The notes below the pieces were generated by a model. The model ran no database searches, had not been told where the DNA came from, and saw only the letters and a list, made by a program, of their open reading frames with translations. This document shows, piece by piece, positions 6,643-16,195 of a stretch of DNA of 64,000 nt. Source of the DNA: Anabaena cylindrica PCC 7122 (GTDB lineage Bacteria > Cyanobacteriota > Cyanobacteriia > Cyanobacteriales > Nostocaceae); assembly GCF_000317695.1 (NCBI RefSeq), contig NC_019771.1, forward strand, positions 3,786,001 through 3,850,000, written 5' to 3'. Made by a program: the position numbers and the translations under genes. Within the stretch, counting starts at the first letter, position 1. Every line of letters begins with the position of its first letter.

Positions 6643-9285
6643 CTATTTTAACGCTGCTAACAAATCATTTTTTGCTGTTTCTAAAGCTTCTGGTAATTTG
6701 GTTGCGTCACGTCCCCCAGCTTGGGCTAAATTGGGTTTTCCACCACCACCACCACCACAGATTTTTGCTATAGTTCCGACAAATTTCCCAGCTTGTACAC
6801 TTTTCTTATTCACTTCGAGGCTGAAAGCTGCAACTATACTCACTTTCCCAGCTTCGGGAACTGAACCTAAAACCACCGCACCGTTACCGATTTTCTGCAA
6901 TAATCTTTCCGCAGCAGCTTTTAATGATTCTGCGTCCACGTCTTCCATTTGGGCGATAATGATTTTATGTTCACCTACTGTTTCCGCAGTCTGTAATAAG
7001 CTGTCAGATTTGACTATGGCTATCTGTGCTTTCAGGCTTTCGATTTGTTTTTCGCTGTTGCGGAGTTCAGTTTGCAGAGTTGTAATTCTGTCTGGTATTT
7101 CTTCTGGTTTGACTTTAAAGCGATCGCTCAAATCTTTAACCACTTTATCACGCACGTTCAAATAATCCAATATCGCTGCACCAGAAACAGCTTCTATTCT
7201 TCTCACTCCAGAAGCAACTCCCGCTTCCGAAATAATCTTGAAAACGCCAATTTCCGCAGTGTTGCTAACGTGAGTTCCCCCGCACAGTTCCATTGACACA
7301 CCAGGGAAGTCAATCACGCGTACATCATCACCGTACTTTTCCCCAAACATCGCTACTGCACCTTTAGCTTTTGCTTCTGCTATAGGTAGTACTTCTACTT
7401 TAGCAGCATGAGCTTCCGAAATCCAAGTATTTACTAATTCTTCTATTTGTTGAACTTCTTCAGCAGTTAAAGCGCGAGGACAGTTAAAATCAAACCGCAA
7501 TCTATCAAAAGAAACTAAAGAACCAGCTTGAGAAATTCCTTCATCAACAACTTTTTTTAGTGCAGCTTGTAATAAATGAGTTGCTGTATGATTAGCTTGA
7601 GCGCGACGACGACAAGCGGTGTCAATTTGGGCGGTAACATGATCACCAATTCTAATTGTTCCCCGTTCAATGCGTCCGAAATGAATAAAGAAATCAGATT
7701 CTTTTTTCACATCTTCTATTCTGATTAAAATTCCATCACCAGAAATATATCCCTTATCGCCGATTTGTCCACCTGATTCAGCATAAAAAGGAGTTTTATC
7801 AAGAACAATTTGTACTTCTGTTCCTGCTTCTGCTGCTTCCTCAGAAACACCTGAAACTAATAAAACTTCGATTTTAGCTGTTGTTGCCGTTGCGGTATAA
7901 CCGATAAAATCTGTCGAGTGGATATGTTCTGCAAGTTTATCTAAAGAACCTTGAACAGTTAAATCAATGGTTTCGTGTGCAGCTTTTGCGCGTTCTATCT
8001 GTTTTTGCATTTCTGCATTGAAACCTTCAACGTCAACAGTCAGATTATTTTCCTCTGCGACTTCTTGGGTTAATTCTAATGGGAAACCGTAGGTATCATA
8101 AAGAGTAAACGCACTTTCACCAGTAATAGATTTTTGTCCTTGCTGTTTTACAGTTTCGATAATTTCAGCTAACAGCTTTTCTCCTCTATCTAAAGTTTTC
8201 AAGAAATTTACTTCTTCCCGTTGTAATTCGGCTTTAATAGGAGCTTCCCTTTTTCGCAAATTTGGGTAAACTGATTCAGAAAGAGAAATTGCTGTTTCTG
8301 CAACTTGGTTAATAAATTCTCCAGAAATACCAATTAATCTCCCATGTCTAACGACGCGACGAATCAAACGCCGTAAAACGTAACCTCTACCAACATTAGA
8401 AGCGCGAATTTCATCAGCAATCATGTGAACAACAGAACGGACATGATCACCAATTACTTTTAAAGAAATCTTGGTATTTTCATCACTTTGATGATAATCA
8501 ATCTTGGCAATTTTTGCCGCAGTTTCAATAATCGGGAAAATCAAATCTGTTTCATAATTATTCGGCTTCTTTTGCAGGATTTGCGCCATTCTTTCCAAAC
8601 CCATTCCTGTGTCAATGTTTTTATTTTGCAACGGGGTTAAATTTCCCGAAACATCCCGATTATATTGCATGAATACCAAGTTATAAAACTCGATAAATCG
8701 GGTATCATCTTCCAAATCAATGTTATCGTCACCTAATTCTGGGTGAAAATCGTAATAAATTTCCGAACAAGGGCCACAGGGACCGGTGGGGCCAGATACC
8801 CAAAAGTTATCATCTGCACCCATGCGCTTGATGCGTTTTTCATTTACACCAATATTATCGCGCCAAATTGCAAATGCTTCGTCGTCTTCCTCAAACACGC
8901 TGACAACGAGATTTTGAGGAGAAATCCCAAAAACTTGAGTTGATATTTCCCAACCCCATGCGATCGCTTGTGCTTTAAAATAATCACCAAAGCTAAAATT
9001 TCCCAACATCTCAAAAAATGTATGATGGCGCTTAGTCCGTCCCACATTTTCGATATCATTGGTACGGATACATTTCTGAGAAGTCGTAGCGCGTTTAAAT
9101 TCCGGTGTCCGCTGTCCCAGGAATATCGGTTTAAACGGTAACATCCCCGCAATAGTCAGCAGCACAGTAGGATCTTCTGGAACCAGGGAAGCACTCGGAA
9201 GCGGTTGGTGTCCCCGTTGGGTGTAGAAGTCAAGGAATAAAGCGCGAATATCGTTACCGCTAAGATACTGGGGAGTTGAAGACAT
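6643..9285 (-). CDS. alaS: Alanine--tRNA ligase
   Basis: Charges tRNA-Ala. At 880 aa it is full length. The class II catalytic domain is at the N-terminus ([11 protein letters not shown], then [19 protein letters not shown]; motif 2/3 region [13 protein letters not shown] and [11 protein letters not shown]). The editing domain has the zinc ligands HTATH near residue 563 and CGGTH near 668. The C-terminal C-Ala domain ends with a Gly-rich [18 protein letters not shown] near residue 840. ATG 9285 is preceded by a 380-bp region shared with the divergent metal-binding-like gene. It appears monocistronic, with its own terminator at 6613-6633. Confidence 0.98.
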   Translation of the reverse strand: MSSTPQYLSGNDIRALFLDFYTQRGHQPLPSASLVPEDPTVLLTIAGMLPFKPIFLGQRTPEFKRATTSQKCIRTNDIENVGRTKRHHTFFEMLGNFSFGDYFKAQAIAWGWEISTQVFGISPQNLVVSVFEEDDEAFAIWRDNIGVNEKRIKRMGADDNFWVSGPTGPCGPCSEIYYDFHPELGDDNIDLEDDTRFIEFYNLVFMQYNRDVSGNLTPLQNKNIDTGMGLERMAQILQKKPNNYETDLIFPIIETAAKIAKIDYHQSDENTKISLKVIGDHVRSVVHMIADEIRASNVGRGYVLRRLIRRVVRHGRLIGISGEFINQVAETAISLSESVYPNLRKREAPIKAELQREEVNFLKTLDRGEKLLAEIIETVKQQGQKSITGESAFTLYDTYGFPLELTQEVAEENNLTVDVEGFNAEMQKQIERAKAAHETIDLTVQGSLDKLAEHIHSTDFIGYTATATTAKIEVLLVSGVSEEAAEAGTEVQIVLDKTPFYAESGGQIGDKGYISGDGILIRIEDVKKESDFFIHFGRIERGTIRIGDHVTAQIDTACRRRAQANHTATHLLQAALKKVVDEGISQAGSLVSFDRLRFDFNCPRALTAEEVQQIEELVNTWISEAHAAKVEVLPIAEAKAKGAVAMFGEKYGDDVRVIDFPGVSMELCGGTHVSNTAEIGVFKIISEAGVASGVRRIEAVSGAAILDYLNVRDKVVKDLSDRFKVKPEEIPDRITTLQTELRNSEKQIESLKAQIAIVKSDSLLQTAETVGEHKIIIAQMEDVDAESLKAAAERLLQKIGNGAVVLGSVPEAGKVSIVAAFSLEVNKKSVQAGKFVGTIAKICGGGGGGKPNLAQAGGRDATKLPEALETAKNDLLAALK

Positions 9286-9665
9286 GAGTAATTACAAAAA
9301 TAGTTTTAATCAAAGGAACAGTTACACAGGCCAAAGACCTATATTCTACAAGTCTCTACATTCTCTATTACACAAAGCAAGTTAGGTTAATCAGAAACCG
9401 CTATATTTGCAAAAGCAGCATTATTCTATTTTTGCATTTTGTTTCAATTGCTTGCCAATAAAAGCATCTTAGTTCGGCAAAAATATTTAGGAAAGTATCT
9501 CAAAAGCAACTGCTTCAGCGTTTAGAGAGGTCTTTGTTCACAAAAGCTACCTATTTCCAATAGCTGATACCTTCCATGGAATTAATATAACTCTAGTAGG
9601 ATGATTAAACTTGCTTAAATAAATGATACTTATCAGTGAAGGATTATATTAAAAAAAGGTCATGT
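9286..9665. other. Divergent intergenic region alaS / HMA-like gene
   Basis: 380 bp without a convincing ORF. It must hold both promoters. A weak inverted repeat TGCAAAA (9408-9414) / TTTTGCA (9430-9436) is present, and taatataact near 9584-9593 could be a -10 region for the rightward gene. I see no riboswitch or T-box-like structure upstream of alaS. Confidence 0.5.
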
Positions 9666-9884
9666 ATGGCTCTGAAAATGAAAGTATCGAATCTTGCAGG
9701 TGATAAATGTGCAAAAACTATTACTGAATCTATCCACACGATGATGCCTGATGCCAAAGTTGATGTTGATGTCCAGGCTAAAACTGTTACTGTTGAACCC
9801 ACAGCTTCTGAATCTATCGCTTCTGAAGAGTCAATCAAACAGGTAATAGTTGCAGCTGGATATCACATTGAAGGTTATTCATAG
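9666..9884 (+). CDS. Heavy-metal-associated-like domain protein lacking CxxC
   Basis: A 72-aa single-domain protein with the beta-alpha-beta-beta-alpha-beta layout of HMA/Atx1 chaperones: MKVSNLAGDKCAKTI, then VDVDVQAKTVTV and SIKQVIVAAGYHIE. HMA proteins carry copper or other soft metals through MxCxxC. Here the loop reads GDKCAKT, so only the first Cys remains. It therefore probably does not bind Cu(I) in the usual two-Cys mode, though a one-Cys or dimer mode is possible. ATG 9666 is chosen over the in-frame 9636, because the family begins directly with the first beta strand. It stands alone, 113 bp before the GIY-YIG gene. Confidence 0.72.
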   Translation: MALKMKVSNLAGDKCAKTITESIHTMMPDAKVDVDVQAKTVTVEPTASESIASEESIKQVIVAAGYHIEGYS

Positions 9885-9892
9885 TCTTGAAA

Positions 9893-9922
9893 ATTCCCCA
9901 CAGTTAGAATCAGGGGGATTTG
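9893..9922. terminator. Hairpin after the HMA-like gene
   Basis: aattcccc and gggggatt pair (one G-U) around a 13-nt loop, a few bases after the stop at 9884. There is no T-run, so it may be a processing or termination hairpin. Confidence 0.4.
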
Positions 9923-9997
9923 TGAAGAATCCACACTCAGCAGAGTTGAAAACCAGATTTGTGAGATGATTGCTCTGCAATCCGCTTCCTTTTTTTC

Positions 9998-10375
9998 ATG
10001 GCGGCAAAAGAATCTGATCTAAAAAACCAGGCTCAAGTAATTCTAGATACAATCGCTTTCACTCCCTTTGAGCAATGTCAACCCTTGAACCGCAAGTTTG
10101 ATAAAATTCCTCCTCGTCCTGGAATTTACGCAATTAGACACAAAACCGATGGATTACTTTATATCGGTAAAACCCAAAATCTGCGAAGTCGATTCAGTGG
10201 AGGTCACAAAGCTTTTTTGTGGGCATGGCTCGATAAATATACAGATGAAGAGGTGCGTATTGCAATAAAACCAATTTCTCATTGGGAAAATCCTGGGCTA
10301 TTATTGGAGTTAGAAGCTATTATTCTGAGAGCGACAGAACCTCCTTACAACGTTCAGATACCAACCGAGCAGTAA
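9998..10375 (+). CDS. GIY-YIG nuclease superfamily protein
   Basis: A 125-aa protein with a single GIY-YIG domain. PGIYAIRHK (GIY at 42-44) and LLYIGKTQNLRSRF (YIG at 55-57, conserved Arg at 63/65) are followed by the metal-binding Glu in LLLELEAIIL (E104/E106) and a conserved Asn in EPPYN. It resembles the single-domain cyanobacterial group rather than UvrC or phage homing enzymes, with no DNA-binding tail. The next gene starts 4 bp later, so the two are likely cotranscribed. The role is unknown; structure-specific nicking is the family activity. Confidence 0.85.
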   Translation: MAAKESDLKNQAQVILDTIAFTPFEQCQPLNRKFDKIPPRPGIYAIRHKTDGLLYIGKTQNLRSRFSGGHKAFLWAWLDKYTDEEVRIAIKPISHWENPGLLLELEAIILRATEPPYNVQIPTEQ

Positions 10376-10379
10376 AGTT

Positions 10380-10586
10380 ATGCAAGTAGAACTGTTGGAA
10401 CAACTTTCCGCTTCTGATGCTGCCATCATTTTAGAACGATTACCGGAAAAAATTAGAGCAGCTTTAATTGCCCGTGCAACTGAAATAGAGTATCCGGTTG
10501 AAGCTGTTATTGAAATGGCCATAGCAAGTTTCCTCGACACAGAAGCATTAGGTTTTGCAGATTGTAAACCAGGAAGAGGACAATAG
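10380..10586 (+). CDS. Small hypothetical protein coupled to the GIY-YIG gene
   Basis: A 68-aa, mostly helical acidic protein (LLEQLSASDAAIILERLPE, then IRAALIARATEIEYPVE and AVIEMAIASFLDTEALGF). No known family. Four bp separate it from the GIY-YIG stop, so it is probably translated from the same mRNA and may be its partner. It has small-helix features like an antitoxin or adaptor, but I have no direct support for that role. It is convergent with the second Uma2 gene. Confidence 0.6.
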   Translation: MQVELLEQLSASDAAIILERLPEKIRAALIARATEIEYPVEAVIEMAIASFLDTEALGFADCKPGRGQ

Positions 10587-10610
10587 CAGATAATAAATTA
10601 AAAAATCAGT

Positions 10611-11423
10611 CTAATCTAAATCAGGTTCAAGACCAAGCGATCGCAATTGTGCAATTAATCTTTCTGTTTTTTGTCTTTCTTGATCTGCACGTTGTCTTTC
10701 TTGATCTGCACGTTGTCCTTCTTGATCTGCGCGTTGTCTCTCCTGTTCTGCACGTTGCCTTTCCTGTTCTGTGGGAGTTAACACCCAATTCCCATCTTTA
10801 TCATACCAACGTAACCAAGGCATATTTACATTTTTATAACTACCTTGCCAAACTCCTAAACCTAATTCTATACTGGGTATCCAGAACCTGGAATTTGATA
10901 AAGTTGCTTCAGTATAGCGATCGCCATTTAATCGAAACATTCTAAATTCAGATTGATAACGATCAAAAATTGCGTAATAAGGTACTCTTAAAATCTGCTC
11001 ATAAATTTCCCATTTACCAGGTGGTTTTTCCACATCTCGCAATGTTTGACCTAAATCTTCTTTTTCTGTTCCTGGTGATAATAATTCTACCACAATATAA
11101 GGATTAACTCCTTCTTGCCAAACTACATAACTTAATCTTAAATCTTGCTGATCACCATACAAATAAGGTACACCCAAAACCGCAAACCAATCAGGACGTT
11201 TATACCACAATGTATGACGAGAATCATAATATAGATTCATGTCACTGGCTGTAAATATTTCCTCAGTCTTATAATTAGCAGGAGTAAATGTTTCTGATAA
11301 TAATTGTGGTTGCAATAAATGAAATTGATCTGGCAAACCTTTCTCCTCTGGATCTTCACTGGGTAGATCATACATTGTGGGTAATGTTTCTTTCGGGGAA
11401 AGTGGCGGATCTGTTTGATACAT
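10611..11423 (-). CDS. Uma2 family (DUF820) protein with coiled-coil tail
   Basis: A 270-aa Uma2/DUF820 protein of the longer subtype. The core includes YDSRHTLWYKRPDWFAVLGV, then YIVVELLSPGTEKEDLG and YAIFDRYQSEFRMFRLNG, with Asp/Glu positions typical of this PD-(D/E)XK-like family. Residues ~213-255 form a repetitive coiled coil, (R/Q)QRA(E/D)QE repeated, followed by RLIAQLRSLGLEP, a tail common to many cyanobacterial Uma2 proteins. The tail is encoded by a 21-bp minisatellite (about 10660-10775). It is monocistronic. The function of this family is not established. Confidence 0.88.
   Translation of the reverse strand: MYQTDPPLSPKETLPTMYDLPSEDPEEKGLPDQFHLLQPQLLSETFTPANYKTEEIFTASDMNLYYDSRHTLWYKRPDWFAVLGVPYLYGDQQDLRLSYVVWQEGVNPYIVVELLSPGTEKEDLGQTLRDVEKPPGKWEIYEQILRVPYYAIFDRYQSEFRMFRLNGDRYTEATLSNSRFWIPSIELGLGVWQGSYKNVNMPWLRWYDKDGNWVLTPTEQERQRAEQERQRADQEGQRADQERQRADQERQKTERLIAQLRSLGLEPDLD
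10660..10775. repeat. 21-bp minisatellite encoding a coiled coil
   Basis: About five imperfect copies of a 21-bp unit (cttgatctgcacgttgtctt type). Each encodes seven residues (QERQRAD), so copy-number change keeps the frame and lengthens or shortens the coiled coil by whole heptads. Confidence 0.85.
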
Positions 11424-11482
11424 TTTTCCCTGTCCTCAATAGATAAATTCTATAGTAACCCTAAATCATTCATGAATAACAA

Positions 11483-11545
11483 GATCCCTGACTTCTGAGT
11501 TCAATTCACAATTTATTTACATGATATCAAAAGAAGTCGGGAATC
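11483..11545. repeat. Imperfect inverted repeat, possible MITE-like element or terminator
   Basis: gatccctgacttct (11483-11496) and agaagtcgggaatc (11532-11545) are inverted copies with two mismatches, enclosing 35 AT-rich bp. It sits between two minus-strand genes (the Uma2 gene downstream, the M41-like gene upstream), so it may act as terminator of the latter. Confidence 0.5.
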
Positions 11546-11556
11546 TGACCACTCGA

Positions 11557-12237
11557 TTATATACTCATTTCACCAATTACCTTTTTACATTCTTCAACAT
11601 TGACCCCTTTTCTCATTGCTTCCACTAAATTTTGATAATTCTCCCAATTTTCCTGAATCAAATTTTTAGCTTGCAGCAAATAAAAACGTTGTTTCTGATC
11701 AAAAACATTCTCTTCAAAACCCAAAGCTGCTAAAAATTGATTTAACTTTGCTTTATCATCACCACCACCCTCAGCAGATTTAAAAACCAACATTTCCGCA
11801 GCAATTCCTGCCATCCAAATATTACAATAGCGTTCTACCATTGAGACTGTAATTTTCCCTTTTTCCAATTGTTTGGCAATTTCGCTATCTTCCAAAATCA
11901 CCCCACCTTGTCCCGGTTGTCCTATTTTCCAAGCTTCCCACGCGCTGAGAGTGTAGCCAGTGACAGGAATCCCCAACAGGTAAGCGACGATAAAATGACC
12001 TGCTTCGTGATGTAAAATGCGTTCTCTATACTCTAGAGAAAATCGCGCTAACCAATCTAATACTACCGTCCCTCCCTTCCCCTGAAAGCTGAAATTATCC
12101 AAAGTCGCAATACCTAAAAACGCCACAGTTACTAAAGCTGGTATGGTTGGTGAGAGATGTATTAATGGACCTAACAAAGTTGAGAGAGTAATGAGAAAGA
12201 CAGATATTGCAGTTAAATTGATCGCAGTTTGACTCAT
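11557..12237 (-). CDS. Stand-alone M41 (FtsH-type) peptidase-like protein without AAA domain
   Basis: A 226-aa protein with two N-terminal hydrophobic segments (about 5-24 and 30-47), then the zinc metalloprotease motif HEAGH at 77-81 (RILHHEAGHFIVAYLLGIPV). A later GGGDDKAKLNQ segment resembles the third-ligand Asp of M41 peptidases. The AAA+ ATPase module of FtsH is absent, so it cannot unfold substrates by itself. Homologues of this size occur in cyanobacteria and plastids (FtsHi or Zn-protease-like proteins). A membrane location facing the cytoplasm is likely. It may need an ATPase partner or work on already unfolded substrates. Confidence 0.75.
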   Translation of the reverse strand: MSQTAINLTAISVFLITLSTLLGPLIHLSPTIPALVTVAFLGIATLDNFSFQGKGGTVVLDWLARFSLEYRERILHHEAGHFIVAYLLGIPVTGYTLSAWEAWKIGQPGQGGVILEDSEIAKQLEKGKITVSMVERYCNIWMAGIAAEMLVFKSAEGGGDDKAKLNQFLAALGFEENVFDQKQRFYLLQAKNLIQENWENYQNLVEAMRKGVNVEECKKVIGEMSI

Positions 12238-12385
12238 GGAATTTATTTAAAGTACGGTTTAATTTATTTATTATGAAGTGTTTATTGACAGCAAATGCTA
12301 ATACTACTTTTTCTAGTATAAAGCTTATGCACACTTCATGATCACCCTTATTTACAAAAAGCAATTATCAGATCAGCACCATAAA

Positions 12386-13648
12386 TTACTGTGTTTGCTG
12401 AAGTTTTTTATTTGCTAATGTCAATAATCGCTGTGATTCCGTGTAAGAAGTTGTTCCTGTTTTAATAGTATTTAAACGAGTTATAATTCCCTGGATTTCG
12501 GCTTTCATGACATTCTTATCAGTTGGTGGGGAAGCAATCAAACGTTGAATTTCGCTATTAGCTTGATTGAGAATCTCTTTTGACTCGCTTTCAGATTGAA
12601 GACGACTTTTAATAATTCCCAAGTTAGTTTGATACTGTGCTAATAATTTTTGTGCTTCCACATAGTTTGGTTCTTGGACTCTAATATTATCTAATAGGTT
12701 AATTGCTTTTTCCCATAAATTACCAATTTGTTGCCACTCAAGCGCAGAATGGGGAGGATTTTGGGACGCTTTAGCAGCCGCTAAAGCAAACTGCTTTGCC
12801 CCTTCAATATATGTCCCACTACTCGTATCACTCACCGTTTTTTGTTTAACTTGATATGCAGCAATTAATTTTTGTGCATCTAAATAGCGGGGATTATCAT
12901 TAGGAACTTGTTCGAGTCGGTTAATTGCTTGTAACCATAATTCTGATGCAGTTTGAGATTTTGTTGGTTGTATTTTTTGCGCTTCTAAATCAAATTCTTG
13001 AGCAGCAGCAATAAAATTACCAACCCGCGCATTTTGAAAATCGCGTTTGTAGGCTATAAGTTGAGTTTGTGCCGTTTTACCTGCTAGAGTTTGTCGAGAA
13101 ATTTCCTCTAATTGATCTATAGCTGTTTGCCAAGAAGCTATAGCTTTCTCTCTATCTTTTGTAGTTGTAGCTTGTTCATATTGCTGTTTTGCATCTGATA
13201 AAGCTTTTCTTGCATCATTCAAAGGAATCAAAGCATTTTTGTCTTGGAAAACCACCGCATCTAATCGCGCTATTCGTTGTCGTGCTTGTTCAAATTCATC
13301 AAAAGTAAACTGCCAACTACAACTGAACAGGCTACAATAACGCTGAGGATAGTAACCCAAAAACCATACTGGCAAATTCTCTAAGTGCTTTTTTGCAGCT
13401 TTGACCTTTTCCCCACCTAGTTCAATATCCGCAGTGCTAGTGGCTCGACTAATTAACTGATCTGCTTGTTCCAGAGAATCAATTGCACCTCGATAGTGAT
13501 GATCCATACTCATAAAGCTAGGTAACAGCAGCAAGGGTGCTACCTGTGCCACCGGTTTGCGAATCATTGGGTATGGCAAGTTCACAACCCACAAAACCCC
13601 TGCTGTACCTGCGATGAGAACAGCCACAAATTTGATTTTACCCAACAT
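12386..13648 (-). CDS. Membrane-anchored helical repeat protein of unknown function
   Basis: A 420-aa protein with one N-terminal membrane anchor or signal (residues ~6-24, VAVLIAGTAGVLWVVNLPYP). The rest is almost entirely helical and Ala/Gln rich. At least two imperfect ~75-residue repeats are visible, each with LW.QAI..L, then a PNY..AQKLIA.YQ-type end (around residues 240-270 and 305-340). This suggests TPR-like or coiled-coil packing. A cluster WFLGYYPQRYCSLFSCSW near 95-112 is conspicuous. No enzyme motif. It resembles lineage-specific cyanobacterial periplasmic or cell-envelope proteins. It is not in an operon: 283 bp upstream is free of genes. Confidence 0.6.
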   Translation of the reverse strand: MLGKIKFVAVLIAGTAGVLWVVNLPYPMIRKPVAQVAPLLLLPSFMSMDHHYRGAIDSLEQADQLISRATSTADIELGGEKVKAAKKHLENLPVWFLGYYPQRYCSLFSCSWQFTFDEFEQARQRIARLDAVVFQDKNALIPLNDARKALSDAKQQYEQATTTKDREKAIASWQTAIDQLEEISRQTLAGKTAQTQLIAYKRDFQNARVGNFIAAAQEFDLEAQKIQPTKSQTASELWLQAINRLEQVPNDNPRYLDAQKLIAAYQVKQKTVSDTSSGTYIEGAKQFALAAAKASQNPPHSALEWQQIGNLWEKAINLLDNIRVQEPNYVEAQKLLAQYQTNLGIIKSRLQSESESKEILNQANSEIQRLIASPPTDKNVMKAEIQGIITRLNTIKTGTTSYTESQRLLTLANKKLQQTQ

Positions 13649-13931
13649 AAATCATACCCAATCTCTACTAAACCTAGTATTCCCATCTGTGGCTGAAAAT
13701 AATACATAGATTGTAAGAATTTAGGAGTCAGGAGAATTGTCAAATCAGGAATTAACAGATTCGAGATTTTCACACAAGCATAATACTCAAAGTCTTATTT
13801 CTTCTAAATTCTCTATTCTGTATCCTGAATCCTTGCCATAGATTCTCAAATCAACCTTTGTTGTTCACAACAAGTATGAAAAAGAGTTGCTACTATAAAT
13901 AAGATGTCGAATAAATCAGACAATATCTAAA

Positions 13932-14714
13932 ATGTCAACAGCTTTAATTACTGGTGCATCTGGCGGAATTGGCAAAGCTTTTGCAGAAGAATTAGCCGCA
14001 CGCAAAACCAATCTTGTTCTCGTTGCCCGTTCCGTAGAAAAACTGACCCAAATAGCTACACAATTGCAACAGAAACACCAAATACAGGTAGAAGTTATAG
14101 CTAAAGACCTGACAGAACCTAATGCCACTAATGATGTATTTGATGCCATAAAAACTAAGGGATTAACAATTGATTTGTTAGTTAATAATGCTGGTTTTGG
14201 CGATTATGGCGATTTTGCCGAACGGGAAGGAGAACGGCAATTAAATATGATTCAATTGAATATTATAGCATTAGTAGATTTAACCCACAAATTTCTACCT
14301 TTAATGCGGCAAAGGCGTTCTGGTAGCATAATTAATGTTTCCTCAATTGCCGGATTTCAACCAATGCCTTATCTTTCTGTTTATGCGGCAACTAAGGCTT
14401 TTGTTCTCAGTTTTAGTGAAGCATTGTGGGCAGAAAATCGTGATTATGGTGTCCATGTCTTGGTAGTTTGTCCAGGGCCAACAGAAACAGACTTTTTCAC
14501 AGAAGCTCGTTTTCCTTCAACGTTGGCAGGTTCAAACAATAAAATAGCCACTCCTGAAGAAGTTGTGCGTGATGCTTTAAAAGCTTTAGAAAAAGGCGAT
14601 TCGACAGTGGTTAGCGGTGGTTTGGCAAATCAATTAATTGTCAATATGCACAGATTTTTACCAAGGGAATCATTGGTAAGTGCGATCGCAAGACAGTTTA
14701 AGAATAATTCGTAA
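13932..14714 (+). CDS. Short-chain dehydrogenase/reductase (SDR)
   Basis: A 260-aa classical SDR oxidoreductase, NAD(P)-dependent. GASGGIG at 9-15 binds the cofactor, NNAG follows strand 4, S in INVSSIAG is the catalytic Ser, and YAATK puts the catalytic Tyr near 152 and Lys near 156. It belongs to the DltE/YqjQ-like group (CPGPTETDFF). The substrate is unknown. The last codons (KNNS-stop) run into a taattcg heptamer array, so the native C-terminus may have been reset by repeat invasion. Confidence 0.92.
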   Translation: MSTALITGASGGIGKAFAEELAARKTNLVLVARSVEKLTQIATQLQQKHQIQVEVIAKDLTEPNATNDVFDAIKTKGLTIDLLVNNAGFGDYGDFAEREGERQLNMIQLNIIALVDLTHKFLPLMRQRRSGSIINVSSIAGFQPMPYLSVYAATKAFVLSFSEALWAENRDYGVHVLVVCPGPTETDFFTEARFPSTLAGSNNKIATPEEVVRDALKALEKGDSTVVSGGLANQLIVNMHRFLPRESLVSAIARQFKNNS

Positions 14715-14780
14715 TTCGTAATTCGTAATTGGAAAAATTCTTACCCATTACCCATTACCCATTACCCATTACCCATTACC
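14705..14780. repeat. Two heptanucleotide tandem arrays (taattcg, ttaccca)
   Basis: taattcg x3 plus taattgg at 14705-14732, and ttaccca x5.7 at 14741-14780. These are short tandemly repeated repetitive sequences typical of filamentous cyanobacteria. The first array contains the stop codon of the SDR gene (14712-14714). Confidence 0.9.
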
Positions 14781-14789
14781 TGTTCCCTC

Positions 14790-15569
14790 CTACATATACC
14801 TAGTCAATTGCATACGGTAACGGTCTTTTTTGGTAACGGCGATTTCGCCAACTTCTAAACGTCCTTTACCGCGAATGGCAATTAAATCGCCTGATTTGAG
14901 TTGAAAACTGGCTTGGGTGACTTCTTTCCAATTGACACGAACATCATTAGAGTCAATTAAATCCACCATTTTGCTGCGGGACATTCCAAAACCGGCAGAT
15001 GCGATCGCATCCAAACGCAAAGAAGCCTCCACGGTGGTTAATTCTTTTTTCTTTGGTTCGCGGATTTTTAACTCGTTGATATCAATCCGCTGGGTTTTCA
15101 CAGGGACTGAACGCACCTGCTGGAGACTCATCTCCAAAAATTCTGTCAATTCGGGGACGACTATGACCTGCGCCCCTCTTTCTCCCAAAACGATGATATC
15201 TCCCGTTTTTTCGCGGACAATTCCTGTCCCCAACATCGCACCGAGAAAGTCTCGGTGATTGGCGGTATCAAATAGGAAATTACCCGCAATTTCTAAAGCT
15301 GCGATCGCAACTTGAGATTGATCTAACGGTAACTCAGAACGGGCGATCGCAATTCTTTGACGTTCAGCTTGGGGATATCCACCCCACGCCACTAAATGCA
15401 CCTCTGTTAATCGGCTGAATACCCGTTGAATTTCTGCCAACTCTGGCGGAGACAAAAAATCTGTATAAACTACTTCCCAGGTCTTAATAGCTTGCTCTGC
15501 CTGGTCAATCACACGAGCTATACTATCCCGGTTTTCAACACTTTTTAAAAGTTCTTCTCTAGGTAACAT
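14790..15569 (-). CDS. Photosystem II S4 domain protein (YlmH-like RNA-binding)
   Basis: A 259-aa protein with a C-terminal S4 RNA-binding domain (residues ~184-245: RLDAIASAGFGMSRSKMVDLI, then VRVNWKEVTQASFQLKSGDLI). The N-terminal YlmH/HesA-like domain has FLSPPELAEIQRVFSRL and GDIIVLGERGAQVIV. In cyanobacteria and plants this family is annotated as the PSII S4 domain protein; the bacterial YlmH relative binds stalled 50S ribosomes. It stands alone on the minus strand and is convergent with the SDR gene. Its 3' end abuts the ttaccca array. The direct role in PSII is an annotation tradition and weakly supported. Confidence 0.87.
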   Translation of the reverse strand: MLPREELLKSVENRDSIARVIDQAEQAIKTWEVVYTDFLSPPELAEIQRVFSRLTEVHLVAWGGYPQAERQRIAIARSELPLDQSQVAIAALEIAGNFLFDTANHRDFLGAMLGTGIVREKTGDIIVLGERGAQVIVVPELTEFLEMSLQQVRSVPVKTQRIDINELKIREPKKKELTTVEASLRLDAIASAGFGMSRSKMVDLIDSNDVRVNWKEVTQASFQLKSGDLIAIRGKGRLEVGEIAVTKKDRYRMQLTRYM

Positions 15570-15633
15570 TATGAAAAATAGGAGTTCAGGAGTTCAGAAA
15601 TTTTTGAATTGCTTTTTTTCCAATTACCAAACG

Positions 15634-16134
15634 TTAGTTTGTTTCTGCATAACCTTGGAGATTTTCTGGCTCAAACTGGCGTAATATGCGAGTAGCTTGG
15701 CGAGTCAAAGTTTCTGAACCCTGAACTACAATTATGTATTTGCCAGCGTTTAAGCGATTGCGGTAGGGTAAAGCATCTCCACCACCTGCAACTAAACCAA
15801 CTCCACCGCCAACAAACACGCTACCCATCCCACCAGCACCAGCACCCAATAAACCTCCAACGACATGATTACCAATTTCTCCAGCCCAAGCGAAGGTATC
15901 TAACCCAGTGATTAAACTGAAGGTAAAACCAGCAAAAAAGCCGAATGGTACTAACCAGAATGACATTAATTTTGCTTGTTTTAGCGCTTGCTCTTTGGGA
16001 TCAATTAAGCCAAACTCGTCAGCGGTTTTGTATCCTCTACCGAGGATAGTACTATTTATACCTTCTCTTTCTAAGCCTAAGTAAGCAGATTCGGCTTGGA
16101 TGCGGTCTGCTAATACGGCAACAAGATAATTCAT
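15634..16134 (-). CDS. Gly-rich membrane protein, conserved in cyanobacteria, function unknown
   Basis: A 166-aa protein. The N-terminal ~35 residues form a small alpha/beta segment (YLVAVLADRIQAESAYLGLE). Two hydrophobic stretches follow: SFWLVPFGFFAGFTFSLITG (~58-77) and a Gly-zipper GLLGAGAGGMGSVFVGGGVG (~94-113). The C-terminal strand KYIIVVQGSE resembles the end of a ferredoxin-like fold. The layout (soluble sensor-like halves around a Gly-zipper pair) recalls general-stress 17M-like proteins, but I cannot name a function. Single gene. Confidence 0.65.
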   Translation of the reverse strand: MNYLVAVLADRIQAESAYLGLEREGINSTILGRGYKTADEFGLIDPKEQALKQAKLMSFWLVPFGFFAGFTFSLITGLDTFAWAGEIGNHVVGGLLGAGAGGMGSVFVGGGVGLVAGGGDALPYRNRLNAGKYIIVVQGSETLTRQATRILRQFEPENLQGYAETN

Positions 16135-16195
16135 TGATTTTAAAACGGTTATTTTACAGAAGTTTGCCTTAATTAACAGCGTATCAGCACCAATG

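Noticed and set aside
12095..12364. 89-aa minus-strand frame upstream of and overlapping the M41-like gene
   Set aside because: Residue mix with many Cys/Asn/Phe runs and overlap with a clear gene; no SD.
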